Assembly: GCA_049578505.1 (NCBI GenBank)
Contig: JBAUMC010000039.1
Coordinates: 101,027-165,026, forward strand
From: JAGVPT01 sp049578505
GTDB taxonomy: Bacteria > Bacteroidota > Ignavibacteria > UBA10030 > UBA8401
Reading direction: 5' to 3'
Length of the DNA: 64,000 nucleotides
Positions 53,115 through 62,598 of this stretch are shown piece by piece. Each line of letters opens with the position of its first letter. The stretch's first letter is position 1. The translations under genes and the position numbers were made by a program. Under the pieces are notes generated by a model that had not been told where the DNA came from, did no database searches, and was given only the letters and a program-made list of their open reading frames with translations.

Positions 53115-53800
53115 ATTGCAACCTTTGAGGGTTGTGGTTGACCGGAAATGACTGGGTGATGAAGTTTTCCTATACCCGGAATTTCTGCTTCGATCAAATC
53201 CCCGGCGACAACTTTTCCAACTCCTTCGGGAGTTCCCGTGTAAATAACGTCCCCCTCTTCAAGGGTGAAAATTGAAGAAAGGAATGCAATGATGTAATCA
53301 ATCTTATAGATCATATTCGACGTGTTGGAATGCTGCCTCTGCTTGCCATTCACACTCAACATGATATCCAAGTTGTCCGGGCTAGGTACGAGGGATTTGT
53401 AAATGAACGGTGAGAGGGGCGCGGAGGTATCAAATCCCTTCGCAATCGACCAGGGATTTCCTGCCGTCCGCGCTTCTTTTTGTCGGTCGCGCATGGTCAT
53501 ATCCAACCCGATTCCATACCCTTCAACATAATCGAGCGCTTTTGACTGAGGGATATTTTTTCCCTGCTTCCCGATCAAGACTGTCAATTCAACTTCATGG
53601 TGAACATCTTCGGAAATTTTTGGCAAGACAATAGCATCGCCGTTTTCGACAATTGCTGTCGACGGTTTTAGGAAAATGATCGGCGACGTAGACGGAGTTC
53701 CACCCATTTCTTTCGCGTGGTTTGCGTAGTTCTGTCCCAGGCAGAGAATTTTTCCTACCGTAAACTTCTTGCGAGATGGAAGAAGTGTAACAATTTTCAT
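53111..53800 (-). CDS. fumarylacetoacetate hydrolase family protein
   Basis: A 229-residue FAH-fold enzyme. Metal-binding and active-site segments are VHHEVELTVLIGKQGK, GYGIGLDMTMRD and GDVIYTGTPEGVGKV. It resembles acylpyruvate hydrolase/2-hydroxyhepta-diene-dioate isomerase enzymes of bacteria. It is the first gene of the tight operon with the M23 peptidase, channel and cNMP gene; no aromatic degradation gene is near, so it may be oxaloacetate decarboxylase-type housekeeping. Start ATG at 53800. Confidence 0.88.
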   Translation of the reverse strand: MKIVTLLPSRKKFTVGKILCLGQNYANHAKEMGGTPSTSPIIFLKPSTAIVENGDAIVLPKISEDVHHEVELTVLIGKQGKNIPQSKALDYVEGYGIGLDMTMRDRQKEARTAGNPWSIAKGFDTSAPLSPFIYKSLVPSPDNLDIMLSVNGKQRQHSNTSNMIYKIDYIIAFLSSIFTLEEGDVIYTGTPEGVGKVVAGDLIEAEIPGIGKLHHPVISGQPQPSKVAM

Positions 53801-53982
53801 TTGCGATTAAAGGTAATCGTAAGCACATGAAAATATAGTCAAGAGGTGAGACTTTATCAAGGGAGTGTTGAAGGAAGCTGCCGTAAGATGTAGGAAACCG
53901 GTCATCCAGATTTGTTAAATAATAGTTTCAATTTCGGGAAATCTTTTCTACATTAAGCCACTGGAAAATCCAAAGGAAACAT

Positions 53983-54984
53983 TTGACGCAAACGTATAAA
54001 AAGGCTGGCGTTAATATCGCTGCGGGTGAAGTTGTTGTTGAGAGAATCAAACGCAACCTTCGATCTACATTTACAAGAAATGTTTTAGCGGATATAGGCT
54101 TATTCGGTGCGTTTTACAGGGCGTCGTTCCCCGGTGTGAGGGAACCGGTACTCGTTTCCAGCGTTGATGGGGTCGGGACAAAGCTCAAGATAGCTTTCGC
54201 GTTGAAGCGATTTGACACGATTGGGCAAGACCTGGTGAATCATTGTGTAAACGATATCGCTGTGTGCGGTGCACTACCTCTCTATTTCATGGATTATTTC
54301 GCAGCCGGGAAACTTTCGCCTATCGTTGCCGAAAAGGTGATTTCCGGTTTTGTCGAAGCGTGCAGGCAAAACTCTTGTTCCATCATAGGGGGAGAAACCG
54401 CTGAGATGCCGGGCATATATCGCAACGGAGAGTTTGATATTGCCGGAACAATTGTCGGGGTTGTTGAAAAGAAGAGGATCGTCGACGGCAAGAGGATCAA
54501 AAAAGGGGATATTCTTATCGGACTTCCATCGACGGGACTTCACACCAACGGTTATTCTCTTGCGCGAAAAGTTCTTCTTCCTCGATTCGCACTAAAGAGA
54601 TTCTGCGTAGAACTCGATAGTTCTCTCGGTGATGCCTTGCTTGCCGTGCATCGTTCCTATCTCTCGCCGATCAGACGACTGCTTTCCAGAAATTTTGTTT
54701 TGGGGATGTCTCACATAACTGGGGGCGGGATCGTCGGCAACACAATGCGAATTATTCCGAAGGGCCTGCGTGTATTAGTTGATTGGAAATCATGGGATCG
54801 ACCTCCGATTTTTTCGCTGATTCAAAGAACGGGTAGAGTCCCCGAAAGCGACATGCGCAAAACGTTTAACTTGGGTATCGGATTGGTTTTCATCGTTCCA
54901 CGGCAAAGAGTTGACGGCGCAATCCGGTTACTGAAGCAACAAAATGAGAAGCCGTGCGTATTAGGTGAGGTAGTTAAGAACTAA
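53983..54984 (+). CDS. purM: phosphoribosylformylglycinamidine cyclo-ligase
   Basis: Fifth step of purine synthesis: FGAM to AIR. The 333-residue AIRS-family protein has YKKAGVNIAAGEVVVERIK at the start, VLVSSVDGVGTKLKIA, the metal/ATP motif NDIAVCGALPLYFMDYFA and GGETAEMPGIY, plus HITGGGIVGN. Start is TTG at 53983 with CAAAGGAAAC 8 bases upstream; no ATG of this frame lies before it. The gene is divergent to the FAH operon and followed by an unrelated histidine kinase. Confidence 0.94.
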   Translation: MTQTYKKAGVNIAAGEVVVERIKRNLRSTFTRNVLADIGLFGAFYRASFPGVREPVLVSSVDGVGTKLKIAFALKRFDTIGQDLVNHCVNDIAVCGALPLYFMDYFAAGKLSPIVAEKVISGFVEACRQNSCSIIGGETAEMPGIYRNGEFDIAGTIVGVVEKKRIVDGKRIKKGDILIGLPSTGLHTNGYSLARKVLLPRFALKRFCVELDSSLGDALLAVHRSYLSPIRRLLSRNFVLGMSHITGGGIVGNTMRIIPKGLRVLVDWKSWDRPPIFSLIQRTGRVPESDMRKTFNLGIGLVFIVPRQRVDGAIRLLKQQNEKPCVLGEVVKN

Positions 54985-55077
54985 TAGAAAACCGCAACGG
55001 AACATATGACGATATTAATGAATACACTAACCTAGAGGATGGGCGGCGAACATTATTTTTTGAACGTGAAAGGATAA

Positions 55078-56886
55078 ATGGTTAAAGAAATGGCATCCGA
55101 TTGGCAGTCTCCCAATAATCTCGAGTTGCCAAAAGAAGAATTGCGAAACCGGCTTCTTGAAGCCCAAAGCTTTTCAAAAAAAATTAGCACTCTCAATGAA
55201 ATTTCTCTTAAGATAGATGAAACATCTTCGCGTGATCAGATCTTAGATGTCCTTCGTGCGGAACTTTCATGGCTCATCGAAGGAGATTGCTCCTTTATTT
55301 GCCTCCTCAACAGGAACAAATCCCACTATAGCGTCAATACCCTGAGTCGAGTTGCTGATTCTCTCGACATCAATCATGAATTGTTTGGTGTTGAAGTAGG
55401 CATGCCCGGATGGACTATTCAGAACCAGGCGGGAATTTTTGTCGATATCGAGTCCGCACCTGCATTCAGCCCGTTGCTTGAAGGGAAATTTGTCGAAGTA
55501 GGGATCAAATCATTGTTGATCGTTCCTCTTCGGACAAGCACTGAAGTAATTGGGTCGATCGGATTTGGGTCGGCACGGCTCAGTGCGTACAACCAGCCGG
55601 ATCTATGGCTTGCGCAATTGCTCAGCTTCCACATTGCTATGGCGCTTCGCCATACGGCGATGTTCGATAATGCGCAGAAGCGACTGTCTCAAATCGAGCT
55701 GGTGAACCGTATTGCAGGGCGGCTAACGTCGACGCTCGACCTCGACAAGATGCTCGAATTTGCCGCAGAGGCGATACAGAAAAATTTCTCCTACTTTGAC
55801 GTGACGATCTTTATGGTGGACAATCTGACAAAGGACCTGGCGCTCGTTGCTCATTCGGGGAATTACGTTGATTTTCTCCCTCATGGATACCGCCAACGAG
55901 CCGGGCATGGAATAGTCGGATGGGTCGGCATGTACGGGGAGAAAATACTGGCAAACGACGTATCGATGGAGAACAGGTATCTCGCATATGCCTACCATAA
56001 CACGAATTCTGAGCTGGCGCTTCCGATGAAAGTAGGGACGGAGGTTGTCGGAGTACTCAATATCGAAGATACAAAACTACACGCCTTTGACGAAACAGAC
56101 GTTTTGGTGTTGAGTACGTTGTGCGATCAATTGGGGAGCGCAATGCATAACGCTACGCTCTACAATGAAATCAAAGAATCGAACAAAAAGCTGCTGGAAC
56201 TGGACAAACTGAAATCCGACTTCGTGGGTATTGTCTCTCACGATTTTCGGACACCCCTCTCAAGCATCATGCTTGCCGCAAAATCTCTCATCAAAAAGGA
56301 AATTATTGCGACGAACCAGCACTTTAAGGAATACCTCGGCATTATTATCGATCAGGCAACGAAGCTCAGCCAGCTTGCCGAAGATACGCTGACGATTACA
56401 AAAATGGAGTCGGGCCAGCTAAGTTACTATTTCAAATTGGTGAACATCGAAACGCTCGTCAAAGAAGCCGTGTCGATGGTAAAATTCTCAAACAGACATC
56501 AGCTTCAGTACAATATTGAACTTGACGCCTCATTCGTGAAAGGGGATCAAAGCAAGCTTCGGCAGGTATTGCTGAACCTTGTCTCCAATGCGGTAAAATA
56601 CTCGCCGCATGGAGGGATGATCGAAATTTCAGTTGTGAACCACGGTTCTGAGGAGATATTGCTCAGCGTGAAAGATAATGGGATCGGCATCCCTGAAAAT
56701 CAGCTTGAGAGGCTTTTCCAGAAATTTTCCCGCGTCGATTCAGCCGAGGTGAGCAACATCAAGGGGTCCGGGCTGGGCTTGTGGATTAGTCGGGAAATTA
56801 TCAAAGCGCACGGCGGAAAAATCTGGGTGGAGAGCGAAGTCGGCGTTGGAAGTTCCTTTATGTTCACCCTGAAAAAGGGGAATTAA
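55078..56886 (+). CDS. soluble sensor histidine kinase with two GAF domains
   Basis: A 602-residue cytoplasmic kinase. Two GAF domains (about 40-190 and 205-355) are followed by HisKA with the phosphorylatable His388 in DFVGIVSHDFRTPLS, and HATPase with the N box around 495, DNGIGIPENQLERLF and GSGLGLWISREI. No membrane helix, PAS domain or response regulator is present, and no regulator gene adjoins. The ATG follows GAAAGGA. The GAF ligand is unknown. Confidence 0.92.
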   Translation: MVKEMASDWQSPNNLELPKEELRNRLLEAQSFSKKISTLNEISLKIDETSSRDQILDVLRAELSWLIEGDCSFICLLNRNKSHYSVNTLSRVADSLDINHELFGVEVGMPGWTIQNQAGIFVDIESAPAFSPLLEGKFVEVGIKSLLIVPLRTSTEVIGSIGFGSARLSAYNQPDLWLAQLLSFHIAMALRHTAMFDNAQKRLSQIELVNRIAGRLTSTLDLDKMLEFAAEAIQKNFSYFDVTIFMVDNLTKDLALVAHSGNYVDFLPHGYRQRAGHGIVGWVGMYGEKILANDVSMENRYLAYAYHNTNSELALPMKVGTEVVGVLNIEDTKLHAFDETDVLVLSTLCDQLGSAMHNATLYNEIKESNKKLLELDKLKSDFVGIVSHDFRTPLSSIMLAAKSLIKKEIIATNQHFKEYLGIIIDQATKLSQLAEDTLTITKMESGQLSYYFKLVNIETLVKEAVSMVKFSNRHQLQYNIELDASFVKGDQSKLRQVLLNLVSNAVKYSPHGGMIEISVVNHGSEEILLSVKDNGIGIPENQLERLFQKFSRVDSAEVSNIKGSGLGLWISREIIKAHGGKIWVESEVGVGSSFMFTLKKGN

Positions 56887-56904
56887 GCTCGGAGCACCTC
56901 ACGA

Positions 56905-57306
56905 TTAGTGATGCACCGCCCTTGCCGCTCTGATGCTGTCGAGGGCAGCAGTTGTCTTGATGAGAAAGTCTCGCCATGCAGCATCATCACGCGAGATGTC
57001 GCGTATTTCTTTTTGAAAATCCTCTTCGTCTATTTTTCGTGCCTCGAACAACTCCTTCACCTTGAGCCGGTAAAGAGAATCGGGTGTGTTGGCTGAAATC
57101 TTTTCTTTTTCATTCAAGGCGAGTAACTCCGCGTACACGCGTACCAACTCAGAGGAAAATCGTTTCGGAACTGGGGTGTTGCACCCTTCAGTCGCGAGGA
57201 GCGAGGAGAGGATAAGGATGGTGGCGAAACTGAGCCGTGTATACACAGGGATGTCCTTCTTGACTTTCGATGCCAATCTGACTATATTTTTGCCGCTAAA
57301 ATACAC
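56905..57306 (-). CDS. small lipoprotein, DUF4296-like
   Basis: A 133-residue protein with a hydrophobic N-terminal region and lipobox (SSLLATEGC near residue 42). The mature part is helical and highly charged, with ELVRVYAELLALNEKEK and YRLKVKELFEARKIDEEDFQKEI; this recalls the Bacteroidota DUF4296 family. It is divergent to efp and convergent to the histidine kinase. Function unknown. Confidence 0.65.
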   Translation of the reverse strand: MYFSGKNIVRLASKVKKDIPVYTRLSFATILILSSLLATEGCNTPVPKRFSSELVRVYAELLALNEKEKISANTPDSLYRLKVKELFEARKIDEEDFQKEIRDISRDDAAWRDFLIKTTAALDSIRAARAVHH

Positions 57307-57369
57307 AAACCGCGTCCATTTTACAAATTATTTGAACAATTTTTCATAAAGTGAAGAGTTAGGATATTT

Positions 57370-57933
57370 ATGGCGACAACGTCTGATTTAAAGATAGGAA
57401 CGTTTTTGCGATTTAACGGTGAACTTCACGTTCTCGAGGAATATCAGCACAGAACACCAGGCAACTTGCGTGCTTTTTATCAGGCAAAAATGCGAAATAT
57501 CAGAAGCGGAAGAACGATGGAAAATCGATTCCGTTCCGGTGAGGAGGTTGAAATTGTTCGGGTTGAACGAAAGCAGTATCAATATCTGTTTAATGACGGT
57601 CAAAGCTATCACTTCATGGACCAGGAGACATATGAGCAGATTCCCATCGACGAAAAAATTCTAGGAGATGGGGCGAAGTTCTTAAAAGAGGGGCTCACGG
57701 TTGAGGTGATGTTCGACGGGAACGATCCTGTTGGTGCAGAACTTCCTTTTAACGTGGAATTGAAAGTTATCGAAACCGTTCCGGGAGTGCGCGGCGATAC
57801 GGCGAACCCGGGGACGAAGCCGGCAAAAGTTGAAACCGGTGCCATGGTCAATGTTCCTCTTTTTATCAGCGAAGGCGAAGTGATTCGTGTCGATACGCGC
57901 ACAGGTCAATATCTTGACCGCGTGAAGCAATAA
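57370..57933 (+). CDS. efp: elongation factor P with non-standard tip residue
   Basis: Relieves ribosome stalling at polyproline. The 187-residue, three-OB-domain protein has TSDLKIGTFLRFNGELHV at the start and NPGTKPAKVETGAMVNVPLF in the C-terminal domain. The tip loop reads HRTPGNLRAFYQAKMRN: the position of the modified Lys (E. coli Lys34) or Arg (EarP type) is Asn32 in this protein, with Arg34 next. The same PGNLRAF loop is recalled from Chlorobi. No EpmA, EarP or YmfI modifying gene is in the window. Confidence 0.95.
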   Translation: MATTSDLKIGTFLRFNGELHVLEEYQHRTPGNLRAFYQAKMRNIRSGRTMENRFRSGEEVEIVRVERKQYQYLFNDGQSYHFMDQETYEQIPIDEKILGDGAKFLKEGLTVEVMFDGNDPVGAELPFNVELKVIETVPGVRGDTANPGTKPAKVETGAMVNVPLFISEGEVIRVDTRTGQYLDRVKQ

Positions 57934-57973
57934 GTTACTGTCACCCAATTATCACTATCACGATGGAACGATA

Positions 57974-58444
57974 ATGGATTTGGCATATGTTAAGAAGGTT
58001 CTAAAGCTGGTTGAGGAGAGCAACGTCAATGAAATCGAGCTGGAAGAAAAAGGCGTTCGGATTCGGATCACAAAGAATGCAAACAATGTTGGTGTAGTTC
58101 ACCAGGTTGCTCCGCCGTTGATGCCGCAACAACTTCCCGCTGTTGCCCCCCCGGCCGTGCCGACGGCGGCTGAGGCTGCGCCGACTCCCGCTCAGGAAAA
58201 GAAATACCACGAAGTAAAATCTCCGATTGTCGGCACCTTTTACCGCGCTCCCGCTCCTGACGCAGCCAATTATGTTGAGATAGGTCAGAATGTCGAAGAA
58301 GGAACGGTGCTGTGCATCGTTGAAGCGATGAAGCTCATGAACGAGATCGAGTCCGACAGTGCAGGGAAACTCGTGAAAATTTGTGTTGAAAACGGCAAAC
58401 CAGTCGAATACAACCAGGTGCTTTTCCTTGTCGAAGCCGCCTGA
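57974..58444 (+). CDS. accB: biotin carboxyl carrier protein of acetyl-CoA carboxylase
   Basis: A 156-residue protein with an N-terminal dimerisation segment (LAYVKKVLKLVEESNVNEIELEE), a Pro/Ala-rich flexible linker (about 45-75) and the biotinyl domain with the biotin-accepting EAMKLMNEI near residue 121. Followed by accC with 72 bases between; the pair is the usual accBC operon. The linker is rich in PAVAPPAVPTAAEAAP. Confidence 0.95.
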   Translation: MDLAYVKKVLKLVEESNVNEIELEEKGVRIRITKNANNVGVVHQVAPPLMPQQLPAVAPPAVPTAAEAAPTPAQEKKYHEVKSPIVGTFYRAPAPDAANYVEIGQNVEEGTVLCIVEAMKLMNEIESDSAGKLVKICVENGKPVEYNQVLFLVEAA

Positions 58445-58516
58445 TTTTTTCCCCACTCTGCTCTTTTCTTAGTGCAGCTGTAGATTTTTAAAACAAGCCC
58501 TCGGTGAATTCCGGAA

Positions 58517-59863
58517 ATGCGGTTGTTCAATAAAATTCTTATTGCAAACAGGGGGGAGATTGCGCTTCGTATTATTCGGGCATGCCGCGAGCTTGGAATT
58601 TCAACCGTTGCCGTTTTCTCCGAAGCCGACCGCGAATCGCTTCATGTGCGATTTGCCGATGAAGCAATTTGCATCGGCCCTCCTTCCAGTAAAGAAAGCT
58701 ACCTCAACATCCCGCGCATTTTAGCCGCAGCTGAAGTCACGAACGCCGATGCCATTCATCCGGGGTACGGATTTTTGGCGGAGAACGCACAATTCTCCGA
58801 AATTTGTTTGACCTCGGGCCTGCAATTTATCGGACCCAAGCCGGAGATGATCACAGCGATGGGAGATAAGTCGCTCGCAAAAGAGACGATGAAGAAGGCG
58901 GGCGTGCCGGTTGTCCCTGGGAGCGAGGGTGTCGTAAAAGACGTGGAACAGGCAAAACGATTTGCTTGCGAAATCGGGATGCCGGTGATTATTAAAGCGT
59001 CGGCCGGAGGCGGCGGGAGAGGTATGCGCATCGTTCGGTCCGAGAATGAAGTTGAGAATGCGTTTCAAACCGCGCGCCATGAGGCCGAGTCTGCGTTCGG
59101 TAATCCTGATGTATATATAGAAAAATATCTCGATGAACCGCGCCACGTCGAAATCCAGGTGCTCGGGGATTCACACGGCAACGTGATTCACCTCGGTGAA
59201 CGGGATTGCTCAGTCCAGCGCCGTCATCAAAAATTGATCGAAGAATCTCCATCTCCGGCCGTCAATGCAGAGTTGCGCGAGAAGATGGGGGCAGCCGCAA
59301 TCAAAGGGGCGAAGAGCGTGAAATATCTCGGTGCGGGTACGATCGAATTTCTCCTCGACAAGACGGGGAATTTTTACTTCATGGAAATGAACACGAGGAT
59401 CCAGGTCGAACATCCTGTAACAGAATTCGTCACAGGTTACGATCTTATCAAATCGCAGATTGAAATTGCCGCGGGAAAACGGTTGAGCAGCAGAAAGGTG
59501 AAGTTCCATGGGCATGCGATTGAATGCCGCATCAACGCCGAGGATCCCGAACACGATTTCCGGCCGTCGCCCGGAAAAATTACTAGCCTCCATTTTGGCG
59601 GAGGCCCCGGTATCCGCATCGATTCACATATTTATGCAGGATACCAGATTCCACCATACTACGATTCTCTTGTTGCCAAGCTCATCGTCCATGCCAACAC
59701 ACGCGACGAAGCGATAACGAAGATGGAATACGCGCTTGAGGAGTGCATCATCGAAGGGATTCATACAACGATTCCTTTTCAGCAGAAGGTGATGCAAAAT
59801 GAGAAGTTCCGCAGCGGCATTTTTGATACAAAGTTCATTGATACGTTCAATATTGGCGATTAG
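58517..59863 (+). CDS. accC: biotin carboxylase subunit of acetyl-CoA carboxylase
   Basis: ATP-grasp enzyme that carboxylates biotin on AccB. The 448 residues contain FNKILIANRGEIALRIIRAC, the glycine-rich loop IKASAGGGGRGMRIV, FMEMNTRIQVEHPVTE, and the C-terminal lid region with RINAEDPEHDFRPSPGKI. It has the length and all key residues of a full AccC. Carboxyltransferase subunits AccA/AccD are not in the window. Confidence 0.96.
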   Translation: MRLFNKILIANRGEIALRIIRACRELGISTVAVFSEADRESLHVRFADEAICIGPPSSKESYLNIPRILAAAEVTNADAIHPGYGFLAENAQFSEICLTSGLQFIGPKPEMITAMGDKSLAKETMKKAGVPVVPGSEGVVKDVEQAKRFACEIGMPVIIKASAGGGGRGMRIVRSENEVENAFQTARHEAESAFGNPDVYIEKYLDEPRHVEIQVLGDSHGNVIHLGERDCSVQRRHQKLIEESPSPAVNAELREKMGAAAIKGAKSVKYLGAGTIEFLLDKTGNFYFMEMNTRIQVEHPVTEFVTGYDLIKSQIEIAAGKRLSSRKVKFHGHAIECRINAEDPEHDFRPSPGKITSLHFGGGPGIRIDSHIYAGYQIPPYYDSLVAKLIVHANTRDEAITKMEYALEECIIEGIHTTIPFQQKVMQNEKFRSGIFDTKFIDTFNIGD

Positions 59864-59898
59864 GGGTTCTTTGTCCCCATCGACAAAGAAAGGTGCTT

Positions 59899-60279
59899 AT
59901 GAATTTCCCTGAAAAATTACGATATACTAAAGATCACGAATGGATCCGCATCGAAGGGGAAGCCGGCTTCATCGGCATTACCGATTATGCGCAAGGGGAA
60001 CTGGGGGATATAGTTTTCGTGGAATTACCTGCAATCGGAAAGAGAGTAGAGTACAGCCAGACATTTGGGACGGTTGAAGCAGTGAAAGCAGTTTCCGATC
60101 TTTACTCACCCATTACTGGCGAAGTGCTGGAGGTGAATAAAAAAATCCATGACTCGCCCGAACTGGTCAACAAGGATCCGTACGAGCAAGGCTGGATGAT
60201 CAAAGTGAAAATTGAAAAACCAGCCGAACTCGACTTATTGCTTGATGTTGAAGCTTATAAGAAATTGATCGCGAAGTAG
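59899..60279 (+). CDS. gcvH: glycine cleavage system H protein
   Basis: Lipoyl carrier of the glycine cleavage system, 126 residues. The lipoyl Lys lies in GTVEAVKAVSDLYSP; KDHEWIRIEGEAGFIGITDYA and GDIVFVELPAIGK are typical. An AAAGG box lies 6-11 bases upstream of the ATG at 59899, whereas a GTG at 59893 would overlap that box. The P and T proteins are elsewhere. Confidence 0.95.
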   Translation: MNFPEKLRYTKDHEWIRIEGEAGFIGITDYAQGELGDIVFVELPAIGKRVEYSQTFGTVEAVKAVSDLYSPITGEVLEVNKKIHDSPELVNKDPYEQGWMIKVKIEKPAELDLLLDVEAYKKLIAK

Positions 60280-60442
60280 ATCGACCGGGTCGATATTTTT
60301 GCGTCAATTCACACTCTCTTGCTTCTCTAATTTTCCAACCGCTTTATCAATCGGAGAAAACTTCCCCTCCTATTTTCCGATGTAATTTGGCAATCCGACA
60401 GAAGGCAAATTTGCGCTCGCTCCGTGAGAAAACGCGGAGCTT

Positions 60443-62575
60443 CTATCGTCCTAGGATCTTTTCTAGGAGATGGGGAACACGATATTTCTGCGTCAAGCTA
60501 TCCCCGTGGACCACCTCGTCTTCTTTCGTCCAATACACTTGTTTTTTCCCCCCCCGAGTTCCATCGAAGTGTCCATCGGGAGTTGTCATGACCCAGTCCG
60601 TTTCGTCGAGAATCTCCAACGTAGCCAGCTCCGTTCCTTTTTTGCTGTCGAAGAATTTTATGTCTCCATCCGCGCTTCCGGAGAGAAGGATAGAACTTTT
60701 CGGTACGAAAGCGAGCGAATGAATCATATTATAGTGACTGGTAAACCTGAACAGGAGCATTTTTTTTTCTACATCCCACACGATGATGTTTCCTCCGTAA
60801 TCACCGCTGGCAACGGTACGGCCGTCGGAGCTGAACGCAATTGAGAGTATCGGGCGCTGATGCCCGGCGAAAGATCCTACCTCTTCACCGCTCACAACGT
60901 TCCAAAGTATAATGTGGTTTACAGGCCCCCCCTCCGGGTAGTATGACCCACTCGCAAGGAGGTCTCCCTTCGGAGAAAACGCCAGCGCTTGTACCATGCT
61001 GTTCTGAGCCGTGATCGTACGAAGTTCTGAACCGGTCAACGAATTCCAGAGTTTGATTTGTCGATCGATGCCTGCCGATGCCAGTACTGGTCTCTTAGAA
61101 TTGAAGGCGATAGCCTCGCTTCCGTTGAAGTTTCCCTCGATGTTCGTGATGAGGCGTCCTGTTTTTGTGTTCCAAACCTTTATCAAGCTTCCCCCAAACA
61201 GACTTGCGACGTCATTTCCGTCTCCGGAAAACGCTACTGCCGCGGATAGCACAATGCCGCCTGTCGAGAGCGTTATTGGACCGAGAAGCGTGCGCTTTAT
61301 TTTTCCCGAAGCCATGTCCCAAAGCGACACTGCGTTTGAGGTTGTGAAGCAGGCGTACGTCCTGTTGTCGGGTGAAATCGCGACAGAGTAGGGGACCTCA
61401 ATACAGTCTATGGTTCGTAACGGCGCGGTTTTGGTGAGATTGAACAAGACAATTTTTTTGTTCGCTCGCGCGAAGGCGGCGACGTTCCCGGCGGGAGCTA
61501 TGCTCACGGAATTGATACCGGAGGAAGAATGCTCTGCCACATGAATAATCACTTGCTCCTTGATCGATGGAGGTAATCTCCAGGTGAGTATTTGATCGGA
61601 CGAAGCAGCAGCCAATATTTTTCCGTCAGGGCTCACGGCGACACTCGATATCTTTTGTTTCGGATCTAAGGATTGGATTATTCTGCCGGTTGTTATGTTC
61701 CAAATACGCAAAGAACTATCGGCACCACAGCCAAAAAGGAACCGGTTATCTTTGCCGAAGACAATAGAGCTGGTGTTTTGACCTTCGCCAAGGGATTTGA
61801 TCAAGGCGCCCGATTGCACATTAAATAATTTCGGCGGCGTACTCATTCCTGCTGCTGCGGCAGTCTTCCCGTCGGAACTTAACGCAAAGTCGTGCACGAG
61901 AAAGCGGTCGACCCAAATGGACGATATCCGAACGCCACTTTGTACATCCCATGTTCTTAAGGAGTCACTCCTACCGCAGGTTAACAAATACTTTCCGGAA
62001 GAATCAAATGCGACCCCGACAACTCCAAATTTGTGAGCGCGAAAATTTTTTATTTCCGAGCCGCTCTTGACGTCCCAGAAAAAAATCTTTCCGCCGGGGT
62101 CCCCGCTGACGAGGGTTTTGTTATCTGGACTGAAACAAAGTGTATGCCCCGAGGTAGTATTCCCATAAATGTTGTTTCGGATCTTCCATGCTTCCGTTCC
62201 CATCAGCGTGATTGTTCCCCTCCCGACTACTGCAAGGATCTTCCCGTCGTGGCTAAAGACGACCGCGCTGAAGTCGTCGTAAGGATTCACAATCGAGTGA
62301 AGTTCTTTTCCGGAGGTCACGTCCCAAAGCCTTACAGTGTGATCGCTGCTGGCACTGGCAAGATATTTGCTATCGGGACTGAACGCGACCCACCTCACTG
62401 AGCCTTTGTGGCCGGTCAACGTCAGCTCTTTATCTTGATTGATGACAGGTCCGACCGTCCTGGGAGGCTGAGACATTGCGATCGAGAAACTTATCCAGAG
62501 AGCAATCGCTTGTATTGCAGGGAAAAAGTGAGGGAGTAAACGATTTCGTAAACTACAATGCTTGACGGTTATCAT
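60443..62575 (-). CDS. secreted WD40-repeat protein, 14 blades, caspase-linker-like C-terminus
   Basis: A 710-residue protein with a signal peptide (about 8-30, ending FSIAMS) and about 14 WD40-type repeats, enough for two seven-bladed propellers; examples are RLWDVTSGKELHSI, RIWNITTGRIIQSL and KVWNTKTGRLITNI. The last 50 residues (DWVMTTPDGHFDGTRGG ... VYWTKEDEVV) resemble the segment that precedes the caspase-like (C14) protease in WD40-caspase proteins, but the protein ends there. ATG at 62575 is chosen over an open frame to 62698 because TAAAGGACC lies 6 bases upstream and the signal follows. It lies 23 bases after the paralogue. Confidence 0.87.
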   Translation of the reverse strand: MITVKHCSLRNRLLPHFFPAIQAIALWISFSIAMSQPPRTVGPVINQDKELTLTGHKGSVRWVAFSPDSKYLASASSDHTVRLWDVTSGKELHSIVNPYDDFSAVVFSHDGKILAVVGRGTITLMGTEAWKIRNNIYGNTTSGHTLCFSPDNKTLVSGDPGGKIFFWDVKSGSEIKNFRAHKFGVVGVAFDSSGKYLLTCGRSDSLRTWDVQSGVRISSIWVDRFLVHDFALSSDGKTAAAAGMSTPPKLFNVQSGALIKSLGEGQNTSSIVFGKDNRFLFGCGADSSLRIWNITTGRIIQSLDPKQKISSVAVSPDGKILAAASSDQILTWRLPPSIKEQVIIHVAEHSSSGINSVSIAPAGNVAAFARANKKIVLFNLTKTAPLRTIDCIEVPYSVAISPDNRTYACFTTSNAVSLWDMASGKIKRTLLGPITLSTGGIVLSAAVAFSGDGNDVASLFGGSLIKVWNTKTGRLITNIEGNFNGSEAIAFNSKRPVLASAGIDRQIKLWNSLTGSELRTITAQNSMVQALAFSPKGDLLASGSYYPEGGPVNHIILWNVVSGEEVGSFAGHQRPILSIAFSSDGRTVASGDYGGNIIVWDVEKKMLLFRFTSHYNMIHSLAFVPKSSILLSGSADGDIKFFDSKKGTELATLEILDETDWVMTTPDGHFDGTRGGKKQVYWTKEDEVVHGDSLTQKYRVPHLLEKILGR

Positions 62576-62598
62576 GCGATGGTCCTTTAGAAGCAAGT

